From Streptomyces sp. FIT100 (lineage in GTDB: Bacteria > Actinomycetota > Actinomycetes > Streptomycetales > Streptomycetaceae), in the NCBI RefSeq assembly GCF_024584805.1, contig NZ_CP075715.1:7901557-7965264 (forward strand): a DNA stretch of 63,708 nt, read 5' to 3'. Shown piece by piece: positions 45,044 through 53,478 of this stretch. How positions within the stretch are numbered: the stretch's first letter is position 1; each line of letters starts with the position of its first letter. Below the pieces are notes generated by a model. It saw only the letters and a list, made by a program, of their open reading frames with translations, did no database searches and had not been told where the DNA came from. A program made the position numbers and the translations under genes.

Positions 45044-46213
45044 ATGCCTATCATGAAGATCTATCTCGGCGCAGTCCCCAAGGTCAAGTCGCAGGACAAG
45101 AATATCAGTGTGGACCGAGGGAAGAAGGAGCTCGCGGATAATGGCTTCCTGTGGACCAAGGTAAAGGAGGCTTTCGCTAGATCAGGGGATGAGACGGCAA
45201 TCCTTTCGGTAGGAGCGCTCCGGAGTGCCCAGGTCAACGCGATGCTCGCCGCTATGGGTAACCGACAGAAGTGCAGGAACCTTGCCTTCTGCGCCGTCGG
45301 CAGCACCAACCCGACCTCTGACTACGACATCACTGTCGACGGGCAGTCCGACATGGAGGCCATGAGGGAATTCAACCAGGACTTCGTGGTCTGGATCAAA
45401 CAACTCGCCACGGATATGAAGAAGACCGCATACCCTTATGAGTCGGGAATGGTATTCGACATCAATCTCTATGTGGCCGGCTATCTCCCAGTCGCGGAGA
45501 ATGTCAGGGGCAAGGCCGTGCAGTTCGCCTCTCTGCTGCAGAAGTTCAGCGGATCCGAGCAGAACGCGGCAAAGTCGGCCCGAATAGCCAAGGCGGGTCA
45601 GAATTTATCAAAAGCCGTGGCGGCCGAGAGAGGCGAAGGGAAAATCCTGTGGGAGGGGGTGACGGAGGAGGACTTCGAGAAGAACCTGGAACCGGATGTG
45701 CTGAAACTCGGCGAGGAGCGGCAGGACATCTACACACTCACCAAACTGCGAAAATACTGCACCGCTCAAGAATGGGTGGAATTCAAGGAGGAACTACATA
45801 AGGTAGTGAGTGGAAGTGAGGACTGGAGCGTCACGGAACGCCGCCTGAAATTCGCCGAAAAAATCGTAGCCGAGTATGTGGCGGAAACACTGAAGCGCTG
45901 CAACTCGGCCCCGTCACCCGGCCCGACGCGGTCCTGTGCCGTACCAACGTCGGCGCCATGGCCCAGGTCATGGAGCTGCTGTCCGGCGGACACCGGGTCG
46001 CGCTGGCCGGGGGAGGAGACAGCCTGCGCGCTCTGGCCCTGGCAGCCCGCGACCTCAAAGAAGGACGCCGCACCACCCACCCCGAACTGGTGCTGTTCAC
46101 CACCTGGGGCGATCTGCAGGACTACGCCGCCTACGACCCCGCCGGCCGCGATCTGCAACCCCTGCTCGACCTGGTCGACACCCACGGCGCGGACGCCATC
46201 CTGGCCGCGGTGA
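45044..46213 (+). CDS. nucleotidyltransferase-like protein, 3' end replaced by out-of-frame UvrD sequence
   Basis: A 389-aa open frame of which about the first 284 residues are a real protein. Residues about 84-98 read AVGSTNPTSDYDITV, a GS...D-x-D arrangement like the active site of polymerase-beta-type nucleotidyltransferases, and VFDINLYVAG (about 139-148) could give the third carboxylate. The C-terminal region is helical and charged. A TTA codon is in frame (45605-45607). From about 45895 the frame runs, out of phase, through a UvrD helicase gene, so the last ~105 residues are artefactual and the native C-terminus is lost. Lower G+C than average. It could be a modifying toxin or immunity-type enzyme; that is a guess. 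Confidence 0.65.
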   Translation: MPIMKIYLGAVPKVKSQDKNISVDRGKKELADNGFLWTKVKEAFARSGDETAILSVGALRSAQVNAMLAAMGNRQKCRNLAFCAVGSTNPTSDYDITVDGQSDMEAMREFNQDFVVWIKQLATDMKKTAYPYESGMVFDINLYVAGYLPVAENVRGKAVQFASLLQKFSGSEQNAAKSARIAKAGQNLSKAVAAERGEGKILWEGVTEEDFEKNLEPDVLKLGEERQDIYTLTKLRKYCTAQEWVEFKEELHKVVSGSEDWSVTERRLKFAEKIVAEYVAETLKRCNSAPSPGPTRSCAVPTSAPWPRSWSCCPADTGSRWPGEETACALWPWQPATSKKDAAPPTPNWCCSPPGAICRTTPPTTPPAAICNPCSTWSTPTARTPSWPR

Positions 46214-46497
46214 CCCATCTCGCGCCCGAAGGCCAGGCCGAGGTAACCGTCTCCACCGCGCACAAGGCCAAAGGCCGGGAATGGGCACAGGTGAAGATTG
46301 CCGACGACTTCGCCCCACCCTCCGACGGGCCGCCGGACGACACGGAGCAGGGAACCGTCCGCCGGATCGACGGCAAGGAGGCCTGCTTGGCCTACGTAGC
46401 CGTCACCCGTACCCGGCACCGCCTCGACATCGGCGGCCTGTCCTGGATCAACGAGCATCCGCAAGGAACATCGGCCGGTCCTCAGCCACCGCGGTGA
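45893..46497 (+). pseudogene. UvrD-type helicase, C-terminal fragment
   Basis: The frame 45893-46497 reads LQLGPVTRPDAVLCRTNVGA and later AEVTVSTAHKAKGREWAQVK, then ACLAYVAVTRTRHRLDIGGL. These are the C-terminal helicase motifs of an actinobacterial UvrD-like helicase. The N-terminal part with the Walker motifs is absent: upstream sequence is the unrelated nucleotidyltransferase-like gene. It is a truncated remnant created by recombination. Confidence 0.85.
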
Positions 46498-46666
46498 TGC
46501 CCAGGGCGGGTTCCGGGCATTTGGAGCGTCCGCTGGGAAGGTGGAGGGGGAGCAGCGGTACGGATCGCAAGGGGCGGGCGGCTGCCCCTGTAGGCGACGG
46601 CGCAGGCGAGAAGCCCTCAACGGCCGCCCGCTGTCCACAGACGGCCCCCGGCAGGCTTCTTGAGCT

Positions 46667-47047
46667 ATGGATATCAGCTCGCCGGGCATCGCCCGGAACA
46701 ACAAGAAGACGCCGCGCTGCGAACGCCACGACGCCCTCCTCCGGCCGGAGGAGCGGACGGAGTTCGCGGCCCGGTTCGCGGCCGGCCACCGGGCGCAGAT
46801 GGCGTTCCTCCTGGCCAACTACGCTGGCAACGCCTCCGTGGTCGCGGCGGTCTTGGGCACTGGAGTGCGTACGGTGCGCCGCCACTGCCGAGGGCGGCCG
46901 CCACCGCCCGGGCTCCGGCTGCGCCGGGCCCTGCGCCGCCGTGTCGTGGACCTCGTGTGCCCCCGGTGCTTGTCCGATCGTGCGGTGGAAGAGGCGCGCC
47001 AGGCCAATCGGGAAGCCCGGCGCGCGGCCCGACGGATTCCAGCGTGA
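46667..47047 (+). CDS. small protein of unknown function, HTH-like
   Basis: A possible 126-aa gene from ATG 46667. The central part (RAQMAFLLANYAGNASVVAA, then VLGTGVRTVRRHC) could form helices like a helix-turn-helix, and the C-terminus has a Cys pair (LVCPRCLSDRA) and a basic end. Overlapping frames are clearly antisense artefacts, this one less so, but I know no family. It lies 138 nt before the regulator of the tap-tpg operon on the same strand. Confidence 0.4.
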   Translation: MDISSPGIARNNKKTPRCERHDALLRPEERTEFAARFAAGHRAQMAFLLANYAGNASVVAAVLGTGVRTVRRHCRGRPPPPGLRLRRALRRRVVDLVCPRCLSDRAVEEARQANREARRAARRIPA

Positions 47048-47099
47048 TCGGGGCGGCCTGAATCGCTGACACCCGCGTGCCCGAGAACCTTCAGCTCCC

Positions 47100-47185
47100 T
47101 CAGAACACTGAAAGCTTTCCTGCATTAATGATAGTGAAAAGCTGACTTGGATGCGAAAGTTGCATGGCCCAGGTAAGATGGCGGC
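47100..47185 (+). promoter_or_regulatory. promoter/operator region of the Xre-tap-tpg operon
   Basis: A short A+T-rich island in otherwise G+C-rich DNA. It contains the 10-bp palindrome GAAAGCTTTC (47110-47119), a related half GAAAAGCTGAC (47136-47146) and TTAATGATA, which would suit a -10 region. Repeated palindromic halves before an Xre gene suggest autoregulation. Confidence 0.5.
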
Positions 47186-47473
47186 ATGGGATTGCGCTTG
47201 GAGGAGTCGCTGCGGCTGACGGTGGCCACGTTGATGCAGGTAACGGGTGAATCGCAGCGGTCGGTCGCGGGGGTGCTGGGACTGACGCAGACGCAGGTGT
47301 CGCGCAGGCAGTCGGGCGCCATCTCCTGGAGCCTGCGCGACGTCGACGTCCTGGCCGAGCATTACGGCATCGGCGCGCTGGACCTACTGGCGGGTCCGAC
47401 CAGAGCATGCGAGGCTCTGCCCGCTGACAGGCGCCGTTCCGTCCGGACCGAAGCGAGGGGGACGGGCCGGTGA
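47186..47473 (+). CDS. Xre-type regulator of the tap-tpg operon
   Basis: A 95-aa HTH protein. Residues about 12-65 (VTGESQRSVAGVLGLTQTQV, SRRQSGAISWSLRDVDVLAE) form an Xre-type helix-turn-helix. ATG 47186. The stop overlaps the GTG of tap (GTGA, 47470), so it is translated together with the telomere genes and probably sets their level. The A+T-rich palindromic region directly upstream is the natural site for autoregulation. Confidence 0.75.
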   Translation: MGLRLEESLRLTVATLMQVTGESQRSVAGVLGLTQTQVSRRQSGAISWSLRDVDVLAEHYGIGALDLLAGPTRACEALPADRRRSVRTEARGTGR

Positions 47474-49143
47474 GCGACTTCGACGCGATCGACTCGCTGC
47501 TTGACGCCGTAGGCCCGGAGGCCGAACTACCGCCCTGCCACGTGCGCCGCGAGCTGCGAGAGCGGGCTCGGTTGTCCAAGGCGCAGGTGGCACGCGCGCT
47601 CGGCGTGAGCCCGTCTACCCTCAGCGGATGGGAAAGCGGCCGGGACCCGGCCGGCGAGATCCGTAGCAAATACGCCTACCTGCTGGACGGACTGAACGCC
47701 AAGCTCGCCACCGGGTCCGAGATCGAGGCGGCGCCGGCTGCGGAGCAGCCTGTCACGTCAGGCACGGCCGCGACTGTCACCCCCTTGTCTTCGCCCGACC
47801 TCGGCCAGGACGAAGACGGGTACGACGTAGACCTGCTCGTCGTACCCGAGCCGTGTGTGCTGTGCGGCCTTCCGGCCGGACAACGCGTGGCGGGGTTCGC
47901 TCAGCACCTGGCCCCGGCCGACTGCCGGCCCACCGCCGCCAAAGCCCCCGCTGCCCCGCCAGCCGAACAGCCCACCGCGCACACCCCGAAAGCGCCGCTG
48001 CGCACGACACGTCCGGCGCGTGCGACGGAGCGTTCCAAGGGCCCGGCCCGCCACGCGCTCCAGGAGCCGTCCGGCCCGGTCGACCTGATCCGCGAGGCCG
48101 TGCAGGGCGCGCTCGCCGAGCACCGGGGCGACGTCGATGCAGCCACGGCGGCGCTGTTGAAGCGGGCCATCCCGGACGCGATGCGACTGCTGGACGAGAC
48201 CCGCAAGGGTGCCCGCTACGACCTGATCGCGCATCCCTGGATCCCCGACATCCTCAAGAAGCAGACCGCGCGCGGCGCCGACCAGATCTGGGAAGCCCGT
48301 CCCAAGTGGACCCGTCACGAACTCCCGCCCGGCCGACACGAGGTGACCGCGCTCGACATCAACGGCGCCTACCTCTCAGCCCTCAAGACGCACCTCCCCC
48401 TGGGCCAGCTCGAGCACTCCACCGGCCTGGCCCACGACCGCCGCCGCTCCGGAGTCCACCTGATCACCCCGCCCGAGTGGGAGCACGAGGCGGTGCTGCC
48501 CAACCCGATCGGCCAGAGGGACGAGCCCGGTCCCCTGTGGGTCACCGAGCCGACGCTCCGCCTCCTGCTGCGCCTGTCCGGCCCCAAGCACCAGCTGTGC
48601 GCGCCTCCTCAGATCCACGAGTCGTACACCTCCGGGGCCACGGAGAACCTGCTGGAGAAGTTCCGCATCGCGTTGAAGGACGCCCGCGACACGGCGGTCG
48701 AGCAGGGCGATACGGTGACGCTTCAGTACGTGAAGGCGATGTACTCGAAGTTCGTCTCCACGATGGGGGAGTCGAACTACAACCGGGAGCTCTACCGTCC
48801 GGATTGGATGCACCTCATCCGCAGCCAGGCCTTCGCCAACCTCTGGCTCAAGGCACTCAAGGCCCATGACGAGGGCCTGGCCGTCGTCCGGGCGATGGGC
48901 ACCGACGAACTCCACGTCATCGGTGACTGGCGCCGTGTCTTCGCCGAAGGCCGCGGTGTTACCGAGGTCAAGGTCAAGGACACGTACACCGCCGGAAGCG
49001 ACGCCGCTGAGCACGCGGGCGAGGGGGAGCAGTGCCGGAGAAGAACATCGACTTCGGAAGGTTCGGCGCCCGGGGCATCAAGGGCAGCGACGCCGTTGCG
49101 CGCAAGCTCGACGAACTCGCGGGCGGCATCGCCACGCCCGTGA
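47470..49143 (+). CDS. tap: telomere-associated protein Tap
   Basis: A 557-aa Tap-like protein. In Streptomyces, Tap binds telomeric DNA and recruits the terminal protein Tpg to the replicon ends. The N-terminal HTH is at about 22-60 (LRERARLSKAQVARALGVSP, STLSGWESG). A long Pro/Ala linker follows, then a conserved C-terminal region with ALDINGAYLSALK (Asp296), resembling motifs of protein-primed polymerase-like proteins. It is shorter than the ~720-740 aa that I recall for the chromosomal Tap. GTG start overlapping the upstream regulator. The last 37 codons overlap tpg and look non-native (Ser/Arg-rich), as if the original stop had been lost. Confidence 0.8.
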   Translation: MSDFDAIDSLLDAVGPEAELPPCHVRRELRERARLSKAQVARALGVSPSTLSGWESGRDPAGEIRSKYAYLLDGLNAKLATGSEIEAAPAAEQPVTSGTAATVTPLSSPDLGQDEDGYDVDLLVVPEPCVLCGLPAGQRVAGFAQHLAPADCRPTAAKAPAAPPAEQPTAHTPKAPLRTTRPARATERSKGPARHALQEPSGPVDLIREAVQGALAEHRGDVDAATAALLKRAIPDAMRLLDETRKGARYDLIAHPWIPDILKKQTARGADQIWEARPKWTRHELPPGRHEVTALDINGAYLSALKTHLPLGQLEHSTGLAHDRRRSGVHLITPPEWEHEAVLPNPIGQRDEPGPLWVTEPTLRLLLRLSGPKHQLCAPPQIHESYTSGATENLLEKFRIALKDARDTAVEQGDTVTLQYVKAMYSKFVSTMGESNYNRELYRPDWMHLIRSQAFANLWLKALKAHDEGLAVVRAMGTDELHVIGDWRRVFAEGRGVTEVKVKDTYTAGSDAAEHAGEGEQCRRRTSTSEGSAPGASRAATPLRASSTNSRAASPRP

Positions 49144-49604
49144 CCGCCAAGCGCGGCTGGATGGCGCGCCTGCACTACCTGACGAAGTCGACCCAGACCC
49201 TGAAGGCCGCGCAGGATGCCGGACTCACCGTGACCCATCGGACGCTGAAGGCCTGGTTGGAGGGCAAACGTCGCCCCTCCAAGACCAACCTGGAACGCAT
49301 CGACCAGGCATACCGGACGGTGCGCCGTCACAACGTCGCCCGCCACCTCCTCAGGCGCCTCAACCGCGACGGACGTGGCACCCGGGTGGAGATCCACCCG
49401 CTCAACCAGTCCCAGGTGCCGCAGCCGCTGCAGCGTGTGGTGGAGTACCGGACGATGAACGTGCGCCGCTGGGACCGCATCGTCGGCTCCTGGGCGGCCG
49501 GCGACCGTCAGAGCCTCGACGCCGCGTGGCAGGACACGATCGTCGACCTCGGCTCGCAGTGGGGCCAGTACGAGTACGTCACCAACGTCGGCTTCGCCGC
49601 ATAG
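49032..49604 (+). CDS. tpg: telomere-protecting terminal protein Tpg
   Basis: A 190-aa protein matching the terminal protein that is covalently attached to the 5' ends of linear Streptomyces chromosomes and plasmids. The size fits (about 184-185 aa usual). Landmarks are FGARGIKGSDAVARKLDELA, RHNVARHLLRRLNRDGRGTR and the C-terminal RVVEYRTMNVRRWDRIVGSW with WGQYEYVTNVGF. GTG 49032 with GAGGGGGAG just upstream. Paired with tap, it indicates that this DNA belongs to a linear replicon. Confidence 0.9.
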   Translation: MPEKNIDFGRFGARGIKGSDAVARKLDELAGGIATPVTAKRGWMARLHYLTKSTQTLKAAQDAGLTVTHRTLKAWLEGKRRPSKTNLERIDQAYRTVRRHNVARHLLRRLNRDGRGTRVEIHPLNQSQVPQPLQRVVEYRTMNVRRWDRIVGSWAAGDRQSLDAAWQDTIVDLGSQWGQYEYVTNVGFAA

Positions 49605-49666
49605 AGCCCTGCGCCGGACGGTGGTCTTCGGCGCCTGCTGGGATGGCGTACGGTGGGGGATACCGA

Positions 49667-49740
49667 CGCGGGGTGGAGCAGCTCGGTAGCTCGCTGGGCT
49701 CATAACCCAGAGGTCGCAGGTTCAAATCCTGTCCCCGCTA
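49667..49740 (+). tRNA. initiator tRNA-fMet (CAT)
   Basis: Cloverleaf with acceptor CGCGGGG against CCCCGCT, leaving the first C unpaired, the hallmark of bacterial initiator tRNA. The anticodon stem CTGGG/CCCAG carries the diagnostic three G-C pairs, loop CTCATAA. T-stem GCAGG/CCTGT around TTCAAAT. Located 62 nt after tpg and followed at once by a terminator hairpin. Confidence 0.93.
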
Positions 49741-49744
49741 CTGC

Positions 49745-49781
49745 CGAGGAGGCCCGGATCTACACGATCCGGGCCTCCTCG
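49745..49781 (+). terminator. strong terminator after tRNA-fMet
   Basis: Perfect 16-bp inverted repeat, CGAGGAGGCCCGGATC at 49745-49760 and its complement at 49766-49781, with a 5-nt loop. Confidence 0.9.
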
Positions 49782-50090
49782 CGTTCCCGGCACGAGCCCA
49801 CGTCTGACTCCTGCCCGGCAGGAGGCCCGGCCGCCCTTGCTGCCTGCCCGAGGTGATCGATCTCCGGCCGTTCTCGCTGGACGCTCTGCGGCGAACAGTC
49901 GTCGGTGACGGTGCGCGGATCGCAGTGTGTGACCTTCCGCGCTTGATGGCGCCGTTTTAGCGGCGCTTTGTGGCGTCCTTCACCTGGGTCGGTCCTGCTT
50001 GAGTGAGGGCTGGGTACGTACACGCACAACGCCGTCGCGCCCCGGGCTTCCGGGCGGTGCGACGGCGTTGCGGCTGGTCGGGGTGTTGAT
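49782..50090. other. intergenic, no gene recognised
   Basis: Lies between the tRNA terminator and the TniB remnant. A GCCGTCGCGCC / GGTGCGACGGC inverted pair near 50030-50065 could be part of a terminator for tniB. The transposon's outer end probably lies here, but I cannot define it. Confidence 0.45.
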
Positions 50091-51108
50091 CTACATGATG
50101 CCGATGACGAGGTTCTCGCGGGCGGCTTCGACGACCTCTTTGGTGACGGTGGTCATCTGGTTGATTTCCAGGATGCGTTCGATCTGGTCGACGAGGCGTG
50201 TGGTGAGGCGGAAGTTGCTGTTGGTGATGCGGGTGATGGCGGCGATGGCTTCGGTGGTGGCGTAGTCGTCGCTGTTGCCCAGGTTCAGGTGGGGCCAGTG
50301 GCGGGCGAGGACGAAGGCCTGTTCGTCGACGGACAGGGGTTTGTAGTGGTGGACGAAGCCGACGCGGGAGTAGAGCTGGGGGTAGCGGGCGAGGCGCTTT
50401 TCGATGCCGGGCATGCCGATGAGGATCAGTCCGATGCCGGTGCGGTCGTGGTGGTCGCGGAGCTGTTCGAGTGCGGCGGTTTGAGGCGGTCGGCCTCGTC
50501 GACGATGAGGAGCTCGGCGTGCTCTGCGGTGCGGGGCGGGCCGGTGGAGACGGTGGACAGGGTGGGGTCGCTGGTGGTTCGGCCGGTCTGCAGCATGAGT
50601 TCGACGGTCCAGCCGAGCCGGTCGCACAGGTAGGAGATCTCTTTGTCGAGGTTGCTGGGGGTGCTGTGGACTTTGGGGGTGTACAGGACGGCGCGGGCCG
50701 CGAGGACGTCGCCGATGCCGGTGTCTCCGGCCTGGGAGCCGGTGGCGCGGGTTCCGGCGAGGTGGGGTGCGAGCTGGTCCCATTTGGCGTAGGCGCGGGC
50801 GGATTCGGTCTTGCCGACGCCGGGGGGCGCCGAAGCACAGGCCGACGTAGCGTTTGCGGCGTACCGCGTCGGCGAACTCCAGGAACCTGCGGTTGTTCCT
50901 TGGTGTGCGTGATCGGGACGATGCCGGGGGGACTGCGAGCGGCCCGGGGCCCGGGGCTCGGGGCGGCGGGCGGGCGGTCGCTTGTGGCGTGCTGTTGGCC
51001 GTCGTCACCGGTCGCCTCCGGTTCGGCGGGAGCGTTCTTCGCGGTCGGCTCTTCGGGGGTGGCCGCCAACTCGTCGGGCCGGACCGGGCTTTCGTCTGGA
51101 TGGCTCAC
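50091..51108 (-). pseudogene. tniB: TniB-like transposition ATPase, three frameshifts
   Basis: An AAA+ ATPase that assists a TniA-type transposase. Read across frames it is nearly complete: THTKE then RRFLEFADAVRRKRYVGLCF; GVGKTESARAYAKW (Walker A); LLIVDEADRLK (Walker B); then GLILIGMPGIEKRLARYPQL to the C-terminus. Three single-base indels break it: an extra A near 50897, an extra C in the C-run just before Walker A near 50825, and a missing base near 50480. Two of the three lie in or next to homopolymer runs, so sequencing error should be considered. As written, the gene cannot make the ATPase. Confidence 0.8.
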
Positions 51109-51138
51109 GCGGGTGTGTCTGTCCAGGAGCCGGCGGGC

Positions 51139-52906
51139 TCACTCGTTGACATAGCGTTTGAGCCTTGAGGAGTGAACCTGGGCCGTTTCGGTTTCGGTGG
51201 GCTCGGTGGGTACATCCTGCCCGCGGGCGGCCCGCTGGGCCGGTGCGGTCGCGGTCGGCCACGGGGCGGGCAGGGGGCTCGCTGTGGACGGCCAGGAGCT
51301 TGTCGACGACGGCCGTGCGGCTTTTGAGTGTGCCGCGCAGCTGCTTGCGGCGGGCGTTGCGGGCGGCGGTGATCTCTTTGAGGCTCACGGCGTCGGTGGC
51401 GAGGTCGGGGCAGATCGCGCGGCACAGGAACTTCTCGCCGTCCAGGGTGCGCAGGTAGACGCGGATTTCGGTGATGTCGCGGGGGTCGTAGCGGATGGTG
51501 GTCTGCTCGCCGACGTAGTCGGCCAGGACGGGGTCGATGAAGCGCAGGGACTCGAAGCGGATGCCGTCGGTGTGGATCTTGCGGGGTTTCGCGACGGTCG
51601 TCAGGAGCAGGTCGAGCTGTTCGAGGCTCTCGGGCATGCGGGGGATGAACGCGTCGGCTTCCCAACGCTCTTGGGGTGGCTGGCGGGTCTCTGCGTGGGG
51701 GCGCTGGTTGTAGACCTCGCGGATGAACCGGCCGATCGCCGCGTCGAGTTCCGGCAGGGTCAGTTTTGCCTGCCCGGCCCGGTCGGGGGTGCCGCGGGGT
51801 GCGTGGCCGGGCAGGTGGGGCAGGCACATGTGGGTGACGGTGCCGATCAGGCGCTCGATCTTGCCGTGGCCGTGGGGCTGTCCCTTCTTCGCGAACACCG
51901 GGCGTACCCGCAGGTCTGCCATGACCTGTTCGAGGTGGGTGGAGGTGAAGTCGGCGCCGTGGTCGAGGTGGAAGACGGTCGGGATGCCGCAGACGTGCCA
52001 GTCCGGCTCACTCTTGCGCCAGATCGCATGCCGAAACGCGAGCGCCGTGGACAGCGCCGAGAGGGCTTCCAGGCTGACGGCGTAGCCGGCGACCGCGCGG
52101 GAGTGGTCGTCCTCGATCACGGTCAGCCACGGGCGGGCGGGTTTCCCGGAGGCGTCGAGGACCCACAGGTCCAGCTGGGTGTGATCGGCCTGCCAGATCT
52201 CGTTGGGCGCTTTCGCCTCGCGCCGGTACACCAGGTCGTAGACCTCCCGGTAGCGCTTGGCCCCCTCGTGCGCGAGGACCATGAGGGCCGGGTCCAGGAC
52301 GGAGACGATCTCGTGCACGGTCCGGTATCCGGGGGCCGGCCAGCCTTGCTGGGCCGCGACGCTGACGGCCTGGCGGTGGATCACCGCGATGGCCGGCCTC
52401 GGCTCTTTGAGCGCTAGGGCGTGTTGCGAAAGTCCCGTCTGCGCGGCGGCGTCTGGCACGCACGCTCGCGGCGTTGTCGGTCGTCGGCGCAGCCCGCTGC
52501 GCTCTCCTTCCTCCGCCTTGCGATCGCACGCACCAGACGCCGCCGCGCCCGCCCTACGGGCGGACGACGCTACTTTCGCAACACGCCCTAGGCCCTCGAT
52601 GAACGCGACCAGCTCGGCGGGGTGCTTGCGCCGCCCCTTGTCCCGGCGCACCGGGCGGGCCAGAGCGGCAAGGCCGCCCTGTCGGTAGGCGGCGAGCCAG
52701 CGCTGCAGCGTCCGGTACGGCACGCCCGCACGGGTCGCGGCCGCCTTCAAGGTGACCTGGTCGTGCAGATGCGGGACCAGGGCCCGGTACCGCTCCAGCG
52801 CCTCCCGCTCGGCCTCGGGCGACGCTGAGTCGGCACTCGTTGGCGCGGATGGCGGATCGGGAACGGCGTCAGCGGGTACGGCGCTCATCCCCCTCATGCT
52901 GCCCAC
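51139..52906 (-). pseudogene. tniA: TniA-like DDE transposase with in-frame MITE
   Basis: A large integrase-core transposase of the TniA/Mu type. An N-terminal HTH (VTLKAAATRAGVPYRTLQRW) is followed by the catalytic core with Asp in WQADHTQLDLW, Asp in VFHLDHGADF and Glu in GHGKIERLIGTV. The MITE at 52416-52589 interrupts it just before ALKEPRP, adding 174 nt (58 codons) without a stop or frame change. Near 51240 the frame seems to slip: the expected C-terminus (HSSRLKRYVNE, ending at 51139) lies in a different frame from the core. With the broken tniB the transposon is probably dead. An ATG at 52888 is an alternative start. Confidence 0.8.
52416..52589. mobile_element. MITE, copy 3 of 3, inside tniA
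   Basis: A 174-bp copy, seemingly identical to copy 1, with termini AGGGCGTGTTGCGAAAGT and complement in a CTAG context. It lies within the tniA coding sequence. Whether the target duplication is TA, CTA or CTAG, the net insertion is 174 nt, a multiple of three. Confidence 0.92.
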
Positions 52907-53478
52907 ATGGGCGGTGGCTATGGCGGCGCCCCGGTGGGGCGGTATGTGCGCAGGGCCGGGATGGGCATGTTCGTGGGCTGGACTGTGACGACGACGCGGT
53001 TGTCGTCAAGGGGGCTGCGAGGACTTGGTACGGGTCCGCCGGAACCGCCTGCCGGTACGGCAGGGTGCCGGGCCGACGGAGCAGTCCGACGATCAGCCAG
53101 GAGAGGGTGAGCACCACCGAGACCGTGGCGCCGTGCACCGCGATCATCCGGCTCGTACGGCTGGGCCCGCAGGACGAGTGCGTCATGGCTGATGCCGCAT
53201 TGCCCGCCGCGCTGCTGTGGGCACCTCGCCGGGGCACCGGCTCTGCTGGAGACCGGGAAACAGGCCGGGCATGAGCGCTTCACAAAAGCACAAGCGTTCA
53301 ACGCGTTCACGCAGTTCGGTGCACCGGCCGGTACCCCGGCGCATGAGGGGCTGATTTGCTGGGTGAGGCTGGGGCTTTCCGTTTCCGCAGTGTCATACGG
53401 ACGTACGACGAGTGAGCCCAGCTGCGTGCCGCGGGCTGGGCCGACTAGATCCTCTCCCCACTGCATACGGAGCAAGTC
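52907..53478. other. intergenic, no gene recognised
   Basis: 570 bp between the divergent tniA remnant and the synthase operon. It should contain the other transposon end and the promoter of the synthase genes, but I see no clear -35/-10 pair or transposon inverted repeat. GGAGCAAGTC precedes the ATG at 53479. Confidence 0.5.
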
